A stretch of DNA of 60,700 nt from Betaproteobacteria bacterium. Lineage in GTDB: Bacteria > Pseudomonadota > Gammaproteobacteria > Burkholderiales > Burkholderiaceae_C. A program made the position numbers and the translations under genes. The notes beneath the pieces were generated by a model. That model was not told the origin of the DNA. It worked only from the letters and a program-made list of their open reading frames with translations, and made no database searches. Shown here piece after piece: positions 1 through 8,823 of this stretch (positions are counted from its first letter, which is position 1; every line of letters begins with the position of its first letter). Where the stretch lies: NCBI GenBank assembly GCA_013289985.1, contig JABCYW010000022.1:1-60700 (forward strand), read 5' to 3'.

Positions 1-738
1 CTTGATGTAGCTGAACACCGCGAACATGCCGCCGAAGCCGACGGCCGCGATGCCCAGCGTGAGCCAGACCTGCGGCCGCGCCAGCGCGCCCAGTTCGCGC
101 AGCGGGCTCGCGCCGTGCGGGGCCGGATCGTCGGGCACGCCGTGGCGGATCAGCACGCAGGCCAGCGCGGCGATGCCGCCCACCAGCACGAACGCGGCGC
201 GCCAGCCCCAGTGCTGGCCCAGCCAGGCCGCCAGCGGCACGCCCAGCAAGGTGGCCAGCGTCAGGCCCGACATCACCAGGCCCACCGCGCTCGCGCGCCT
301 GTTGGGCGGCGCCAGCGACGCGGCCATCAGCGCCGCGACGCCGAAGTACGTGCCGTGCGGCAGGCCCGTCATCAGGCGCAGCAGGTTCATCGTGAGGTAG
401 CCGGGCGCCATGGCGCTGGCGAAGTTGCCCGCGGCGAACAGCGCCATCAAGGCCATCAGCAGCGCGCGCCGCGGCCAGTTGGCGGCCAGCACGGCCAGCA
501 CCGGCGCGCCCACCACCACGCCCAGCGCGTAGGCGGTGATCACGTGGCCGGCCTGGGGAATGGTGACCTGGAGATCCTTCGCGACCTCGGGCAGCAGGCC
601 CATGATCACGAACTCGCCGGTGCCGATGGCGAAACTGCCCACCCCCAGCGCCCACACGGCCGGCCAGAAGTGCCGCTCGCGCAGCGCGGCGTCGGGTGTG
701 GGCGCGGCGGAGACGAGGGCGGGCGAGACGGAGGTCAT
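1..738 (-). CDS. MFS transporter, DHA1-type exporter (3' end cut by window edge)
   Basis: The reading frame runs from an ATG at 738 to the left edge without a stop, giving the first 246 residues of a protein that continues outside the window. It reads as an AraJ/SotB-type major facilitator: a short hydrophilic N-terminus, then repeated hydrophobic segments. The first helix carries a GTGEFVIMGLLPE stretch typical of drug/sugar-efflux MFS members, and the 2-3 loop region has RRALLMALM. About seven membrane segments are visible. This family exports small solutes by proton antiport across the inner membrane; the substrate cannot be inferred. There is no obvious partner gene, and the next gene (841-2124) lies 102 bp upstream on the same strand. 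Confidence 0.85.
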   Translation of the reverse strand, partial: MTSVSPALVSAAPTPDAALRERHFWPAVWALGVGSFAIGTGEFVIMGLLPEVAKDLQVTIPQAGHVITAYALGVVVGAPVLAVLAANWPRRALLMALMALFAAGNFASAMAPGYLTMNLLRLMTGLPHGTYFGVAALMAASLAPPNRRASAVGLVMSGLTLATLLGVPLAAWLGQHWGWRAAFVLVGGIAALACVLIRHGVPDDPAPHGASPLRELGALARPQVWLTLGIAAVGFGGMFAVFSYIK

Positions 739-840
739 GGGCGGCAATGGGCGGAAACGGTTCCACTCATTGTGCTGCGTTGCAGCAAACCTTGCTCGCC
801 ACGGGCTTCTGCCGCGCGAGACCGGGTCAGGATGTGAACG

Positions 841-2124
841 TCAGTGCCTCAACCAGTTGCGCAACTGCTCGAAGACCGCGTCGCTGGACAGCAGCCGCAG
901 GTGGTTGACCTGCTCGAACACGCGCTGGTGTTCCGGCGGGAACTTCAGCGTGCGTTTCGCGAGCCGGTGCTTGCCCAGCGCGCTGGCCACCGGCACCAGG
1001 CCGTCGCCGAGCAGCCGGTCCTTCAGGTCGCCCTCGGCCTTGGCCAGCGTGCCGGCGATCGCGTAGTGGCGCGGGCCGGCCTGCAGCGGCAGCGCCAGGC
1101 GGCGATCGGTGGCGCCCTCGAAGCGGTCACCGGCGATCCAGTCCTCGTCCACCAGGTTGCCGTGGCGCAGGTCGGTGATGCCGGCGCTGCGCAGCCTGGC
1201 CAGGCGGGCGAACGGGGCGGCGTAGGGCGTGGCGCTCAGCAGCATGTCCACGCCCTGGCCGGCGCGTTCCAGCGGCGCGCCGTGGTGCGGCGTGCCCAGG
1301 CAGGCGAGGTCGTCGAGCCGGTCGGGCCAGTGGTGGCCCGCGGCGCGGCCGTAGTGCAGCGCGCTGCGCGCGACGAGGCCGCCCATGCTGTGCCCGACGA
1401 TGGCGAACCGTTCGACGGGGTGCGGCCATTGCGCCAGCAACTGCTCCAGCTGGCCGGCCAGCGCGCGGCCGTTGGTGGAGACGTGCAGCCCGCTGGCGTA
1501 GTGCAGGTAGACCGGCGTGAAACCGAGCGCGTCGGCCAGCGCGGCGCCGTGGTCGTGGCCGTTCGATGACCGCCATTGCAGGTCGTTCATGCACAGGCCG
1601 TGGATCAGCACCAGGGGCCTGCCGCCGGCCCGCGGCAGCGCCGTCGCGAGGGCCTCGCGTTGCAGCGGGAGCGCGCGTCCGGCGTGGCGGAACGCCATGC
1701 GGATCGCCAGCGGGTTGGCGGTGCGCGCCAGGTGGTCGCCCAGGACGCCGTTGAGCGCGGCGAGCAGGGCCTCGCGCTCGGGCGAGGGCAGTCCCGGCTC
1801 GGCGCCGGGGCGCGGCGCGAGCAGGGGCGAGAGCGCTCCCAGCACGGTGTCGACGCTGCCGCCCACCGCGCGCGTGACGCCGCGCACGGTCTTGTAGACC
1901 AGGCCCGTGATGCCGCGCGTGCGGCCGTCGGCGGGGCCGGGCAGGCCGGGCACGCTGGCGATGCGCGCGTGCACGGCCTCCACGAGGTCGGCGAGGCCCG
2001 TCGTGGCCTCGGTGGCGAGCTTCGCGGCGCCGCGCAACGCGCGCGCGTGCGAGGCGGCCTCGGCGGCGGTCGGGCCCTCGTCGGGTGCGGTGTCTTCGGG
2101 CGGGCGTGGCGCGGATCGGGGCAT
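841..2124 (-). CDS. alpha/beta hydrolase (PGAP1/lipase-like)
   Basis: The protein has 427 residues. The first ~150 are Ala-rich and of unclear function. An alpha/beta-hydrolase core follows: an oxyanion-type LIHGLCMNDLQW segment (about residue 170) and the nucleophile elbow GHSMGGL, with Ser as the likely catalytic residue. The pattern fits esterase/lipase enzymes of the PGAP1 or triacylglycerol-lipase type, but the substrate is unknown. A later GTPHHGAPLER segment is common in lipases of this group. No signal peptide is evident, so a cytoplasmic location is likely. The gene is transcribed divergently from the GH16 gene, with about 200 bp between them. Confidence 0.8.
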   Translation of the reverse strand: MPRSAPRPPEDTAPDEGPTAAEAASHARALRGAAKLATEATTGLADLVEAVHARIASVPGLPGPADGRTRGITGLVYKTVRGVTRAVGGSVDTVLGALSPLLAPRPGAEPGLPSPEREALLAALNGVLGDHLARTANPLAIRMAFRHAGRALPLQREALATALPRAGGRPLVLIHGLCMNDLQWRSSNGHDHGAALADALGFTPVYLHYASGLHVSTNGRALAGQLEQLLAQWPHPVERFAIVGHSMGGLVARSALHYGRAAGHHWPDRLDDLACLGTPHHGAPLERAGQGVDMLLSATPYAAPFARLARLRSAGITDLRHGNLVDEDWIAGDRFEGATDRRLALPLQAGPRHYAIAGTLAKAEGDLKDRLLGDGLVPVASALGKHRLAKRTLKFPPEHQRVFEQVNHLRLLSSDAVFEQLRNWLRH

Positions 2125-2323
2125 GGGTACGGTGAGGTCGGGGCGTGTGCGAGCGAGCGCCTCCAGTGTGCCAGCCGGCGACGACGACGCGTCGAAGGCG
2201 GCGGCACGGGAGCGGGGTTACGATGCGCGAAGGTCGCTCGATCGTGCCCTTCTCTGGCGCGAAGGGCATGGAGGGGCTGGTGCCGGCCTTGCGGCACCCG
2301 GCACACGAAGAGGACGGGCTCCG

Positions 2324-3187
2324 ATGATCTCGAACAGGAACCGGGCGCTGATGGCGCTGCTCCCGCTCTTCAGCGCCTGCGGCGGGGGAGGCGCGCCGTC
2401 GCCCGCACCGGCGCCTGCACCAGCGCCGACGCCCGCACCCACGCCCGCACCCACGCCGGCCTTCTTTTCCGACGACTTCACGGGTGCTTCGCCGGGCTCT
2501 GCCTGGTCGGTGGTCCAGCGGCGCGGGCCGGCAGGCCAGTCCGAGAACGAATGCAACACCACGGGGGCCGTGACGGTGTCCGGCGGCTTCCTGGACATCG
2601 CCACCTCCGCCACGCCCGCGACCTGCGGCGACGCCGTCTCGCCGCCCACGCTGCTTCCCTACACGTCGGGCGACGTCCAGTGGACCAGACTGAACTTCAC
2701 CTACGGCACCGTCTCGGTCCGCGCGAAGCTGCCGCCGCGGGACACGGGAACGTGGCCGGCCATCTGGCTGCTGGGTGCCAACTGCCAGGCCGCCAACCTG
2801 GTCAATGGCTCCGAGAGCTCGGCCTTCATGGGATGTCCGGCGCAAGGGGATGCGGCCTACCAGGAGATCGACGCCGTCGAATGCGATTCCCGGAGCTGGT
2901 GCCACATGGTGGTGGCGCAAGGCAGCGCGGGCTGGTCGAGCTTGTGCGCGTTCCCGGTCGACGCCAACTGGCACGTGTTCAAGCTGCAGTGGACGGCCGC
3001 CACGGTCTCCATGGCGATCGACGATGTCCCCACCGGCTGCAGCTTCGCCAACACCTCCCTCAACGGGCCGATGTTCCTGATCATCCAGACGCAGACCACG
3101 ACCGCGGCGGGCGTCGCGGGACTGCCCGACGACTCGAAGCTGCCGACGAGCTTCCAGGTGGACTACGTCACGGTCACCCAGCCGTAG
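2324..3187 (+). CDS. glycoside hydrolase family 16 lipoprotein
   Basis: The protein has 287 residues. A short hydrophobic leader ends in FSAC (Cys19), a plausible though not ideal lipobox. A Gly run and an Ala-Pro/Thr-Pro repeat linker (about 23-46) follow, then a beta-sandwich domain. The GH16 catalytic signature EIDAVE is present at about 181-186, giving both the nucleophile and acid/base Glu. Upstream residues (KLPPRDTGTWPAIWLL) match the family's conserved strand. GH16 enzymes cleave beta-1,3 or beta-1,3/1,4-glucans, agar or related polysaccharides; the exact substrate is open. The ATG at 2324 was chosen because it places the lipobox at the N-terminus; an open frame also extends upstream to 1907. 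The linker suggests a surface- or outer-membrane-anchored enzyme. Confidence 0.85.
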   Translation: MISNRNRALMALLPLFSACGGGGAPSPAPAPAPAPTPAPTPAPTPAFFSDDFTGASPGSAWSVVQRRGPAGQSENECNTTGAVTVSGGFLDIATSATPATCGDAVSPPTLLPYTSGDVQWTRLNFTYGTVSVRAKLPPRDTGTWPAIWLLGANCQAANLVNGSESSAFMGCPAQGDAAYQEIDAVECDSRSWCHMVVAQGSAGWSSLCAFPVDANWHVFKLQWTAATVSMAIDDVPTGCSFANTSLNGPMFLIIQTQTTTAAGVAGLPDDSKLPTSFQVDYVTVTQP

Positions 3188-3218
3188 CGGATCGGGATGC
3201 CCCGAATCGTCCGCCGGA

Positions 3219-3713
3219 CTAGCTGGCGGCGCGCCGGTAGATCACGGAAAGCATCGACGTCGTGCCCGTGACGGGCGTCGCGACCAGCATCACCTGCGTG
3301 TCGCCGGCCAGCCAGGTGAGGTCGCGCGACAGGCCCGCGGCCGGATCCATGATGTGGGCACCGGCCTCCTGGCCGTATTGCTTGCGCAGGCTCGCGGCCA
3401 GGTGCTCGAAGGTCTTCAGGTTGGCCGCGTTGTCCCGGTACTGGGCATCGCCGAAGTTGATCTGGACGAGACGGCTCTCCAGGAAGAAGAACTCCGCCGG
3501 CAGCGCCGTCTCCGCCACGCCCGCCGTGTCGAGGCGGAACTGGCCGACCGCGCCGTTCGCCAGATGGCTGCCGCTTTCGGGTGCCACCTCGGGAACGGCG
3601 CCGATGACCTCCGACGGCATCATGCCCCAATGGGTATGGGTCCACGTGGTGGGCGCCTGCTTGTGCGAGCAGGCGGCGACGAACAGGATCGGCAGCAGGA
3701 CTCGAAGGCGCAT
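3219..3713 (-). CDS. small hypothetical lipoprotein
   Basis: The protein has 164 residues starting at the ATG at 3713. The N-terminus is a textbook lipoprotein signal: a basic MRLR, a hydrophobic core and a lipobox ending VAAC at Cys15. The mature part contains a THWGMMPSEV segment resembling domains that compare sequence-adjusted values in other small proteobacterial lipoproteins, but I do not recognise a named family. The same frame stays open upstream to 4652, but that part is antisense to the dehydrogenase gene and would bury the signal peptide. It converges with the GH16 gene, 31 bp away. Function is unknown. Confidence 0.7.
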   Translation of the reverse strand: MRLRVLLPILFVAACSHKQAPTTWTHTHWGMMPSEVIGAVPEVAPESGSHLANGAVGQFRLDTAGVAETALPAEFFFLESRLVQINFGDAQYRDNAANLKTFEHLAASLRKQYGQEAGAHIMDPAAGLSRDLTWLAGDTQVMLVATPVTGTTSMLSVIYRRAAS

Positions 3714-4059
3714 GGGTCGAGGCGATGGGGGAACGATCGGCGGATTGTCGGGCTGCCGCCGGCCGTTCGGCCTCATGTGCCTCGCATTCGCCGCGCCGGA
3801 AGCGCAAGTAGTTCGCACTCGGACCGATTTGGTGCGCGCACGTTGCCGCGGGAGCGCCGCAGGGCTCGAACCGCAGAAGGACCGCCCGTCGAATCGTCGT
3901 GACGCCCACAGGGAGGCTTGAGCGACCGGTTCGACCCGACACCGCGTGCAACGCGGCCACGCGGGCGGCAATGCCGCGACAGATGTCACGACCGCGTCAT
4001 TGTCGAGTGACTGGCCTTCTGGAGCCTGAACCGGCGCATAACGCGAGAGAATGCCCGGC
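3714..4059. other. intergenic region, divergent promoters expected
   Basis: This is about 345 bp between two divergent genes. No convincing coding sequence, hairpin terminator or named regulatory motif was seen. It presumably carries the promoters for both genes, but I could not pick a clear -35/-10 pair. Confidence 0.4.
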
Positions 4060-5616
4060 ATGACCAAACTCAACCTGTTCCGCAATCGACCCGTCGCCGT
4101 GATCGGCGCGGGCGTGATGGGCGTCGGCATCGTGCAGGTGGCCTTGCTGGCGGGCCATCCGGTGCATCTGTTCGACGTGCGCGAGGGCGCTGCCGCCGCG
4201 GCGGCCGAGCAACTGTTGGCCACGCTGGCCAGGCTTGCCGACAAGGGCAAGCTGACGCCCGAGGACGTGGCGGCCGCGCGCGGCCAGCTCAGCGTCGCCA
4301 CGACGCTGGCCGACCTGCGCGACTGCGCGCTGGTGATCGAGGCCATCGTCGAGAACCTGGGCGTCAAGCAGGCGCTGATGCGCGATCTCGAGGCCATCGT
4401 GTCGCAAGACTGCGTGCTGGCGTCCAACACATCGTCGCTGTCGATCACCGCCGTCGCGCGCGGGCTCGAGGCGCCCGGGCGCGTGGTGGGCATGCACTTC
4501 TTCAACCCGGTGCCGCTGATGCGGCTGGTGGAGGTCGTCTCGGGCCTGGCCACCGAGCCGGCCGTGGCCGATGCGATCCACCTGCTGGCGCAGGACTGGG
4601 GCAAGACGGCCGTGCACGCGAAGTCCACGCCGGGCTTCATCGTCAACCGCATCGCGCGTCCGTTCTACGCCGAGACGCTGGCGCTGCTGCAGGAGCAGGC
4701 GGCCACGCCCGCGGTGCTGGACGCCTGCCTGCGCGGCGCGGGCTTCCGCATGGGGCCCTGCGAGCTGATGGACCTGATCGGCCACGACACCAACTTCGCC
4801 GTCACGCAATCCGTCTACGAGGCCAACTTCTTCGACAAGCGCTACCAGCCCTCGCTGGTGCAGCGAGAGATGGTGGACGGCGGACTGCTGGGCCGCAAGT
4901 CGGGCCGCGGCTTCTACCGCTACCCCGAGGCCGCCGGCAAGACCATCGACGGCGACGCCGGGACGCCGCCGCCGCCGGCCGCGCCCCTGGTGTTGCATGG
5001 CGACGACGCGATGGCCGACCTGCTGGCCGCGCGCCTGGCCGCCTCGGGCCTGGGCTTCACGCGCGAGAGCACGGCCGCGGGCGGCGAGACCCGCCTGCGC
5101 ATCGGCGACGGCGTCCTGCTGCTCACCGACGGCCGCTGTGCCGCGGAACGCGCGCAGGCCTCGGGCACCGGCGACCTGGCGCTGTTCGACTGGCCCGTGG
5201 GGCCGGCGGCCGCGGCATCGACGACGCCGGTGGTGGCGCTCGCCTGGACGGTCGCGTCGCAGGCCTCGCCGGAGTTCGCGGCGCGGGCGGCCGACGTGCT
5301 GCGCGCCCTCGGCTGGCTGCCGCAGCGCGTGACCGATGTGCCGGGCCTGGTGGTGGCGCGCACGATCGCGATGCTGGTCAACGAGGCCAGCGACGCGGTG
5401 GAGCAGGGCGTGTGCGACGCGGCCGGCGCCGACGCGGCGATGACGCTGGGCGTGAACTATCCGGCGGGCCCGTTCGCCTGGCTCGCGCAGTGGGGCGAGG
5501 CGGCCACCGTGCGGGTGCTCGACGCGCTCGATGCGTTCTACCGCGGCGAGCGCTACCGCGTCAGCCCGCGATTGCGCCGGGCGACGTGGGCATCGAACTC
5601 ACCAGCGACACGCTGA
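4060..5616 (+). CDS. paaH: 3-hydroxyacyl-CoA dehydrogenase (PaaH/PaaC type)
   Basis: The protein has 518 residues. The N-terminal Rossmann domain shows GAGVMGVG and an acidic LFD at the end of strand 2, fitting NAD binding. The family motifs SNTSSLSIT, GMHFFNPVPLM and KSTPGFIVNRI follow. A second copy of the C-terminal helical domain is recognisable near 430-505 (VNEASDAVEQG, NYPAGPFAWLAQWG). This two-C-domain layout is that of the phenylacetate-pathway enzyme, which oxidises 3-hydroxyadipyl-CoA, although no other paa genes are nearby, so a general beta-oxidation role is also possible. ATG 4060 is preferred because GAGAGA lies 9 bp upstream; ATG 4051 is an alternative. The 3' end overlaps the convergent kinase gene by 56 bp. 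Confidence 0.85.
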   Translation: MTKLNLFRNRPVAVIGAGVMGVGIVQVALLAGHPVHLFDVREGAAAAAAEQLLATLARLADKGKLTPEDVAAARGQLSVATTLADLRDCALVIEAIVENLGVKQALMRDLEAIVSQDCVLASNTSSLSITAVARGLEAPGRVVGMHFFNPVPLMRLVEVVSGLATEPAVADAIHLLAQDWGKTAVHAKSTPGFIVNRIARPFYAETLALLQEQAATPAVLDACLRGAGFRMGPCELMDLIGHDTNFAVTQSVYEANFFDKRYQPSLVQREMVDGGLLGRKSGRGFYRYPEAAGKTIDGDAGTPPPPAAPLVLHGDDAMADLLAARLAASGLGFTRESTAAGGETRLRIGDGVLLLTDGRCAAERAQASGTGDLALFDWPVGPAAAASTTPVVALAWTVASQASPEFAARAADVLRALGWLPQRVTDVPGLVVARTIAMLVNEASDAVEQGVCDAAGADAAMTLGVNYPAGPFAWLAQWGEAATVRVLDALDAFYRGERYRVSPRLRRATWASNSPATR

Positions 5617-7786
5617 CGTCGCAGCGCACGCCCGCGGGCGTGTTCTGCTGCCAGACGATCGTGCCGCCCAGCATGCGCACGCGCTTGCGGATGCCGCCCA
5701 GGCCCAGGCCCGTGGACCAGTCCTTGGGCGTGCCGCCCACGCCGTTGTCGGTGACCGTGAGCTTCAGCTGACCGTCGACCAGCTCCGCCTGGATCGAGGC
5801 GTGCGTGGCGTGCGCGTGGGCGATGATGTTGCTCACCAGCTCGCGCAGGATGCGGGTGAGGCCCGACCACTGCACCACGTTCAGCTGGATCTCCATGTCC
5901 TGCGTGAACGACCACTCCAGCGTGCAGCCCGTGGGCGCGAGGCGCTGCGCGATGTCGGCCTTCCATTCGCCCGCCGCGTGCGACAGCAGGTGCGTGGTGG
6001 CCGCCAGTCCGCGCGTGAGCGTCTTCAGGTCCTGCAAGGTGTGGCGGACGTAGTCCTCCATCTCGGGGTTGGGCGCCTTGTACATGAGCGTGAGCAGGCG
6101 CGCGCCGATGTCGTCGTGCAGGTCCTGCGCGATGCGCCCGCGCTCCTCGCTGCGGCCTTGCTCGATGGCGCGGTCGTGGGCCACGGCGCGACGCAGCTGC
6201 TCCACGATGCGGTCGGCCAGGCGCGCGTCTTCCGCGGTGAACAGGCGCTTGCCGCGCTCGGCGAAGCGCAGCACGATGAGGCGCGGCTCGGGCTGGTCAC
6301 CGTCGTCGAACTGCGAGGGCGAGTTCGCGACCGGCGACTCCACGGCCAGCGGCACCAGCAGGCCGGCGCCGCCTTCGTACCAGCGCGTGGTGTGGGTGAA
6401 GCCGGGCTCGTGGCGCGCCACGAGCGGCTGGAACACGGCGTGGAACAGCTCCAGCTGCCAGTCGGCGGCGCGCCCGGGCTGCTCCTCCACCTTGCGTGCG
6501 ATTCGCAGCAGATGCTCGAAGAGCCGCTCGGTGGTCACCGCGCGGGCGCCGATCATCTGGTCGAGCAGCCACTGTCGCGACGCCGCGTACACGCCCAGCG
6601 CCACGAACAGCGAGGTGGTGATGGACGCGAACTGGTTGAACGAGAACACCGCCACGAACAGCAGGTCGACGGAAGTCGCGAGCGTGCTGACGCCGGCCAG
6701 CATCGCGAACTCGCGCATCATGTGCTGCGAGCGCGCGAGGAAGGGCGACATCAGCAGCAGCGACGCGAAGAACACCGTCCAGATGACGGGTACCGCGGTC
6801 ACCAGGGACTGCACCTCGCCGGGCATGCGGTCGTTGAGCGCGACGACGATGGTCACCAGCGCCAGGCTGCCGGTGGCGACGATGCTCAGGCGCCGCACCA
6901 CCGTGGCATACGGGTGCGGCGTGAGGCGGTACGACCAGCCCAGCAGCCCGATCACCAGCAGGCCGGTGCTCAGCGACAGCGCCTCGCACCACCACCAGGC
7001 CTGCGGCAGGTCGAACGCCAGCGCCGCGGCGCTGAAGACGATGGCGGTGATCCAGGCGAGCGCCGCCAGCGCGCGCCGCGGCGGCAGCGGCGTGGGGTAC
7101 AGCAGCGTGGCGTTGAGCAGCGCCGCGCCGGTGACGACGTCCAGCGACATGCGCAGCGCCGCCTCGTGTCCCCCGAGCAGGCTCACGTTGCCCAGGCCCG
7201 GCACGGCGTCGACGGCGGCCAGCAGCAACTGCACCGCCTGGCATTGCGCCATGATCGCGTAGAGGAGATTGCGCAGGTCCTGGCGCACCAGCATCACCAC
7301 CGCGACCACGAGCTCCAGCGCCAGCGCCATGCCGCACAGCAGCCAGAACGTGATGCCCAGCGCCGCGTAGCCGCGCGGATGCGGCGCGACCTGTGCGCTC
7401 GTGCGATCGGTGAACCCCAGCAGCACCGGCGCATCCGACACCAGCACGCGCGCCATCTGGCGCTGCTGGCGGGCGGCGGCCTGGCGTTCGACGTCGTTGG
7501 CCAGCCAGCGCGTGGAATTGACGGCGCGGCGCCCGTCCACGTACAGCGGGGCGATGCCCGGCGCCACGACGACCTCCAGCGACTGCCCCAGCGAGGGGTG
7601 CAGGGCGGGCAGGTCGGTGGCCACGAGCTGCAGGTGGCCGCTGCCGTCGAGGCGCCAGCGCGCGTCGAGGTCGGGCGTCTGCGCGAGCGTGCGCGCGAGC
7701 ATCACCACGCACAGGGAGGCGAGCAGCGCGATCGGCAGCAGCAGCAGCCGCCGCCAGCCCATCGGGTGCACGCGACCGGGGGTCAC
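5561..7786 (-). CDS. sensor histidine kinase, NarX/ComP-like (HisKA_3)
   Basis: The protein has 741 residues. One N-terminal helix is followed by a periplasmic stretch (about 35-145) and then a block of roughly seven to eight transmembrane helices up to about 400. A GAF-like cytoplasmic region comes next. The dimerisation/phosphoacceptor helix has AQDLHDDIGARL with His557, and the ATPase domain has DNGVGG and GLGLGGIRKR. This is the short HisKA_3 class that pairs with NarL/LuxR regulators. The GTG start at 7786 is supported by GGAGGG 7 bp upstream. The cognate regulator lies immediately upstream (7877-8659), so the pair is probably one transcript. The sensed signal is unknown. The last 56 bp overlap the convergent dehydrogenase gene. 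Confidence 0.85.
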   Translation of the reverse strand: MTPGRVHPMGWRRLLLLPIALLASLCVVMLARTLAQTPDLDARWRLDGSGHLQLVATDLPALHPSLGQSLEVVVAPGIAPLYVDGRRAVNSTRWLANDVERQAAARQQRQMARVLVSDAPVLLGFTDRTSAQVAPHPRGYAALGITFWLLCGMALALELVVAVVMLVRQDLRNLLYAIMAQCQAVQLLLAAVDAVPGLGNVSLLGGHEAALRMSLDVVTGAALLNATLLYPTPLPPRRALAALAWITAIVFSAAALAFDLPQAWWWCEALSLSTGLLVIGLLGWSYRLTPHPYATVVRRLSIVATGSLALVTIVVALNDRMPGEVQSLVTAVPVIWTVFFASLLLMSPFLARSQHMMREFAMLAGVSTLATSVDLLFVAVFSFNQFASITTSLFVALGVYAASRQWLLDQMIGARAVTTERLFEHLLRIARKVEEQPGRAADWQLELFHAVFQPLVARHEPGFTHTTRWYEGGAGLLVPLAVESPVANSPSQFDDGDQPEPRLIVLRFAERGKRLFTAEDARLADRIVEQLRRAVAHDRAIEQGRSEERGRIAQDLHDDIGARLLTLMYKAPNPEMEDYVRHTLQDLKTLTRGLAATTHLLSHAAGEWKADIAQRLAPTGCTLEWSFTQDMEIQLNVVQWSGLTRILRELVSNIIAHAHATHASIQAELVDGQLKLTVTDNGVGGTPKDWSTGLGLGGIRKRVRMLGGTIVWQQNTPAGVRCDVSVSLVSSMPTSPGAIAG

Positions 7787-7876
7787 TGAACTACCCTCCG
7801 CCTTGCGGCTGCGGTGCGGGCGCCTGCTGGCGGCCGGGCGACGCTCATGGGCGCACGACCGCGTCTGGACGCACGC

Positions 7877-8659
7877 TTAGACGAGCCCCTGCTTGCTGGC
7901 GAGCACCGCCGCCTCGGCGCGGCTGGACACGTTGAGCTTGCGGTAGATCGACTTGATGTGGTCATTGACCGTGAACCACTTGATCGACATCAGGGCCGCG
8001 ATCTCCTTGATCGTGAAGCCCTTGCTGAGGAAGGTGAGCACCTCCACCTCGCGCGGCGTGAGCGCCGGCAGGTCCAGCGGCGGTTCGATCTCCACCGGCG
8101 CCGGCGCCGCGAACGCCATGGCCGACGTGAACGTGGAGGCCGCGGCCGGCGAACGCAGCGCCGTGCCGTTGCCTTCGTCGGTGATGCGGCGGTTCATGCC
8201 CGTGCGCGTGTTGGTGCGGAAGTGGCCAAGCAGCCGGCGCGCGATGGCCGGCGACAGCGGCGGCTCGCCGCGCACGATCTTCTGCAGTTCCTCCACGAGC
8301 AGCTCGAAGCGGTCTTCCTTGAGCAGGTAGCCGTCGGCGCCGCATTGCAGGGCGGGGAACAGGTGCTCGTCGTCGGAGTACAGCGTGGTGACGATCTTGG
8401 TGGCCGGGTACTGGCGCAGCTCCTCCAGCAACTCGAGGCCGGAGCCGTCGGGCAGCTCCAGGTCGACCAGGATCAGCTTGAAAGGATCGACGCCGTGGTA
8501 CCCCTGCGCGCCGCCCGCGATGCGGACCTGGCGCCGCGCGCTCTCGAGATCGCCCGCCTCGACGATGGTGATGGTGTCCGAGAAGCTCTCGCGAACCACG
8601 CGTCCGAGGAATTCCCGCGCCGCGGGGTTGTCCTCGAGAATCAAGACCTTGACTGCCAT
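7877..8659 (-). CDS. NarL/LuxR-family response regulator
   Basis: The protein has 260 residues. The receiver domain (1-~130) has acidic LED near the N-terminus, the phosphoacceptor in LVDLELPDG (Asp66) and the switch/Lys region GYLLKED. An unusual insertion, rich in Gly (GGAQGYHGVDP), sits between helix 2 and the phosphoacceptor strand. A long Ala/Pro-rich linker (about 150-195) leads to a LuxR-type helix-turn-helix: LTPREVEVLTFLSKGFTIKEIA and VNDHIKSIYRKL. It is a transcription factor expected to be phosphorylated by the kinase encoded 90 bp downstream. Its targets cannot be read from the sequence. Confidence 0.88.
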   Translation of the reverse strand: MAVKVLILEDNPAAREFLGRVVRESFSDTITIVEAGDLESARRQVRIAGGAQGYHGVDPFKLILVDLELPDGSGLELLEELRQYPATKIVTTLYSDDEHLFPALQCGADGYLLKEDRFELLVEELQKIVRGEPPLSPAIARRLLGHFRTNTRTGMNRRITDEGNGTALRSPAAASTFTSAMAFAAPAPVEIEPPLDLPALTPREVEVLTFLSKGFTIKEIAALMSIKWFTVNDHIKSIYRKLNVSSRAEAAVLASKQGLV

Positions 8660-8744
8660 GTCGTTCCCCTTTGCCTGCCTTTTTCGCGCCCGACGGAATG
8701 GACATCCGTTCGTTTGCGCGATCCCGGAATGCTAACGAGCCGAC

Positions 8745-8773
8745 TGCCCCGCCGCATCCCCCGTTTCGGGGCA
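8745..8773. terminator. hairpin between regulator and oxidoreductase genes
   Basis: TGCCCCG (8745-8751) can pair with CGGGGCA (8767-8773). It lies downstream of the quinone oxidoreductase stop on the minus strand. No T-run follows, so termination is only a possibility. Confidence 0.3.
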
Positions 8774-8823
8774 GCCGAATGGGGGGAATCGCCTATTGGG
8801 GCGGCCCCTGCAAGCCTCTTGCC

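Noticed and set aside
5531-7789. A 752-codon open frame on the plus strand across the histidine kinase
   Set aside because: It is antisense to a clear kinase with full motifs, and its translation is a repetitive Arg/His/Gln-rich stretch.
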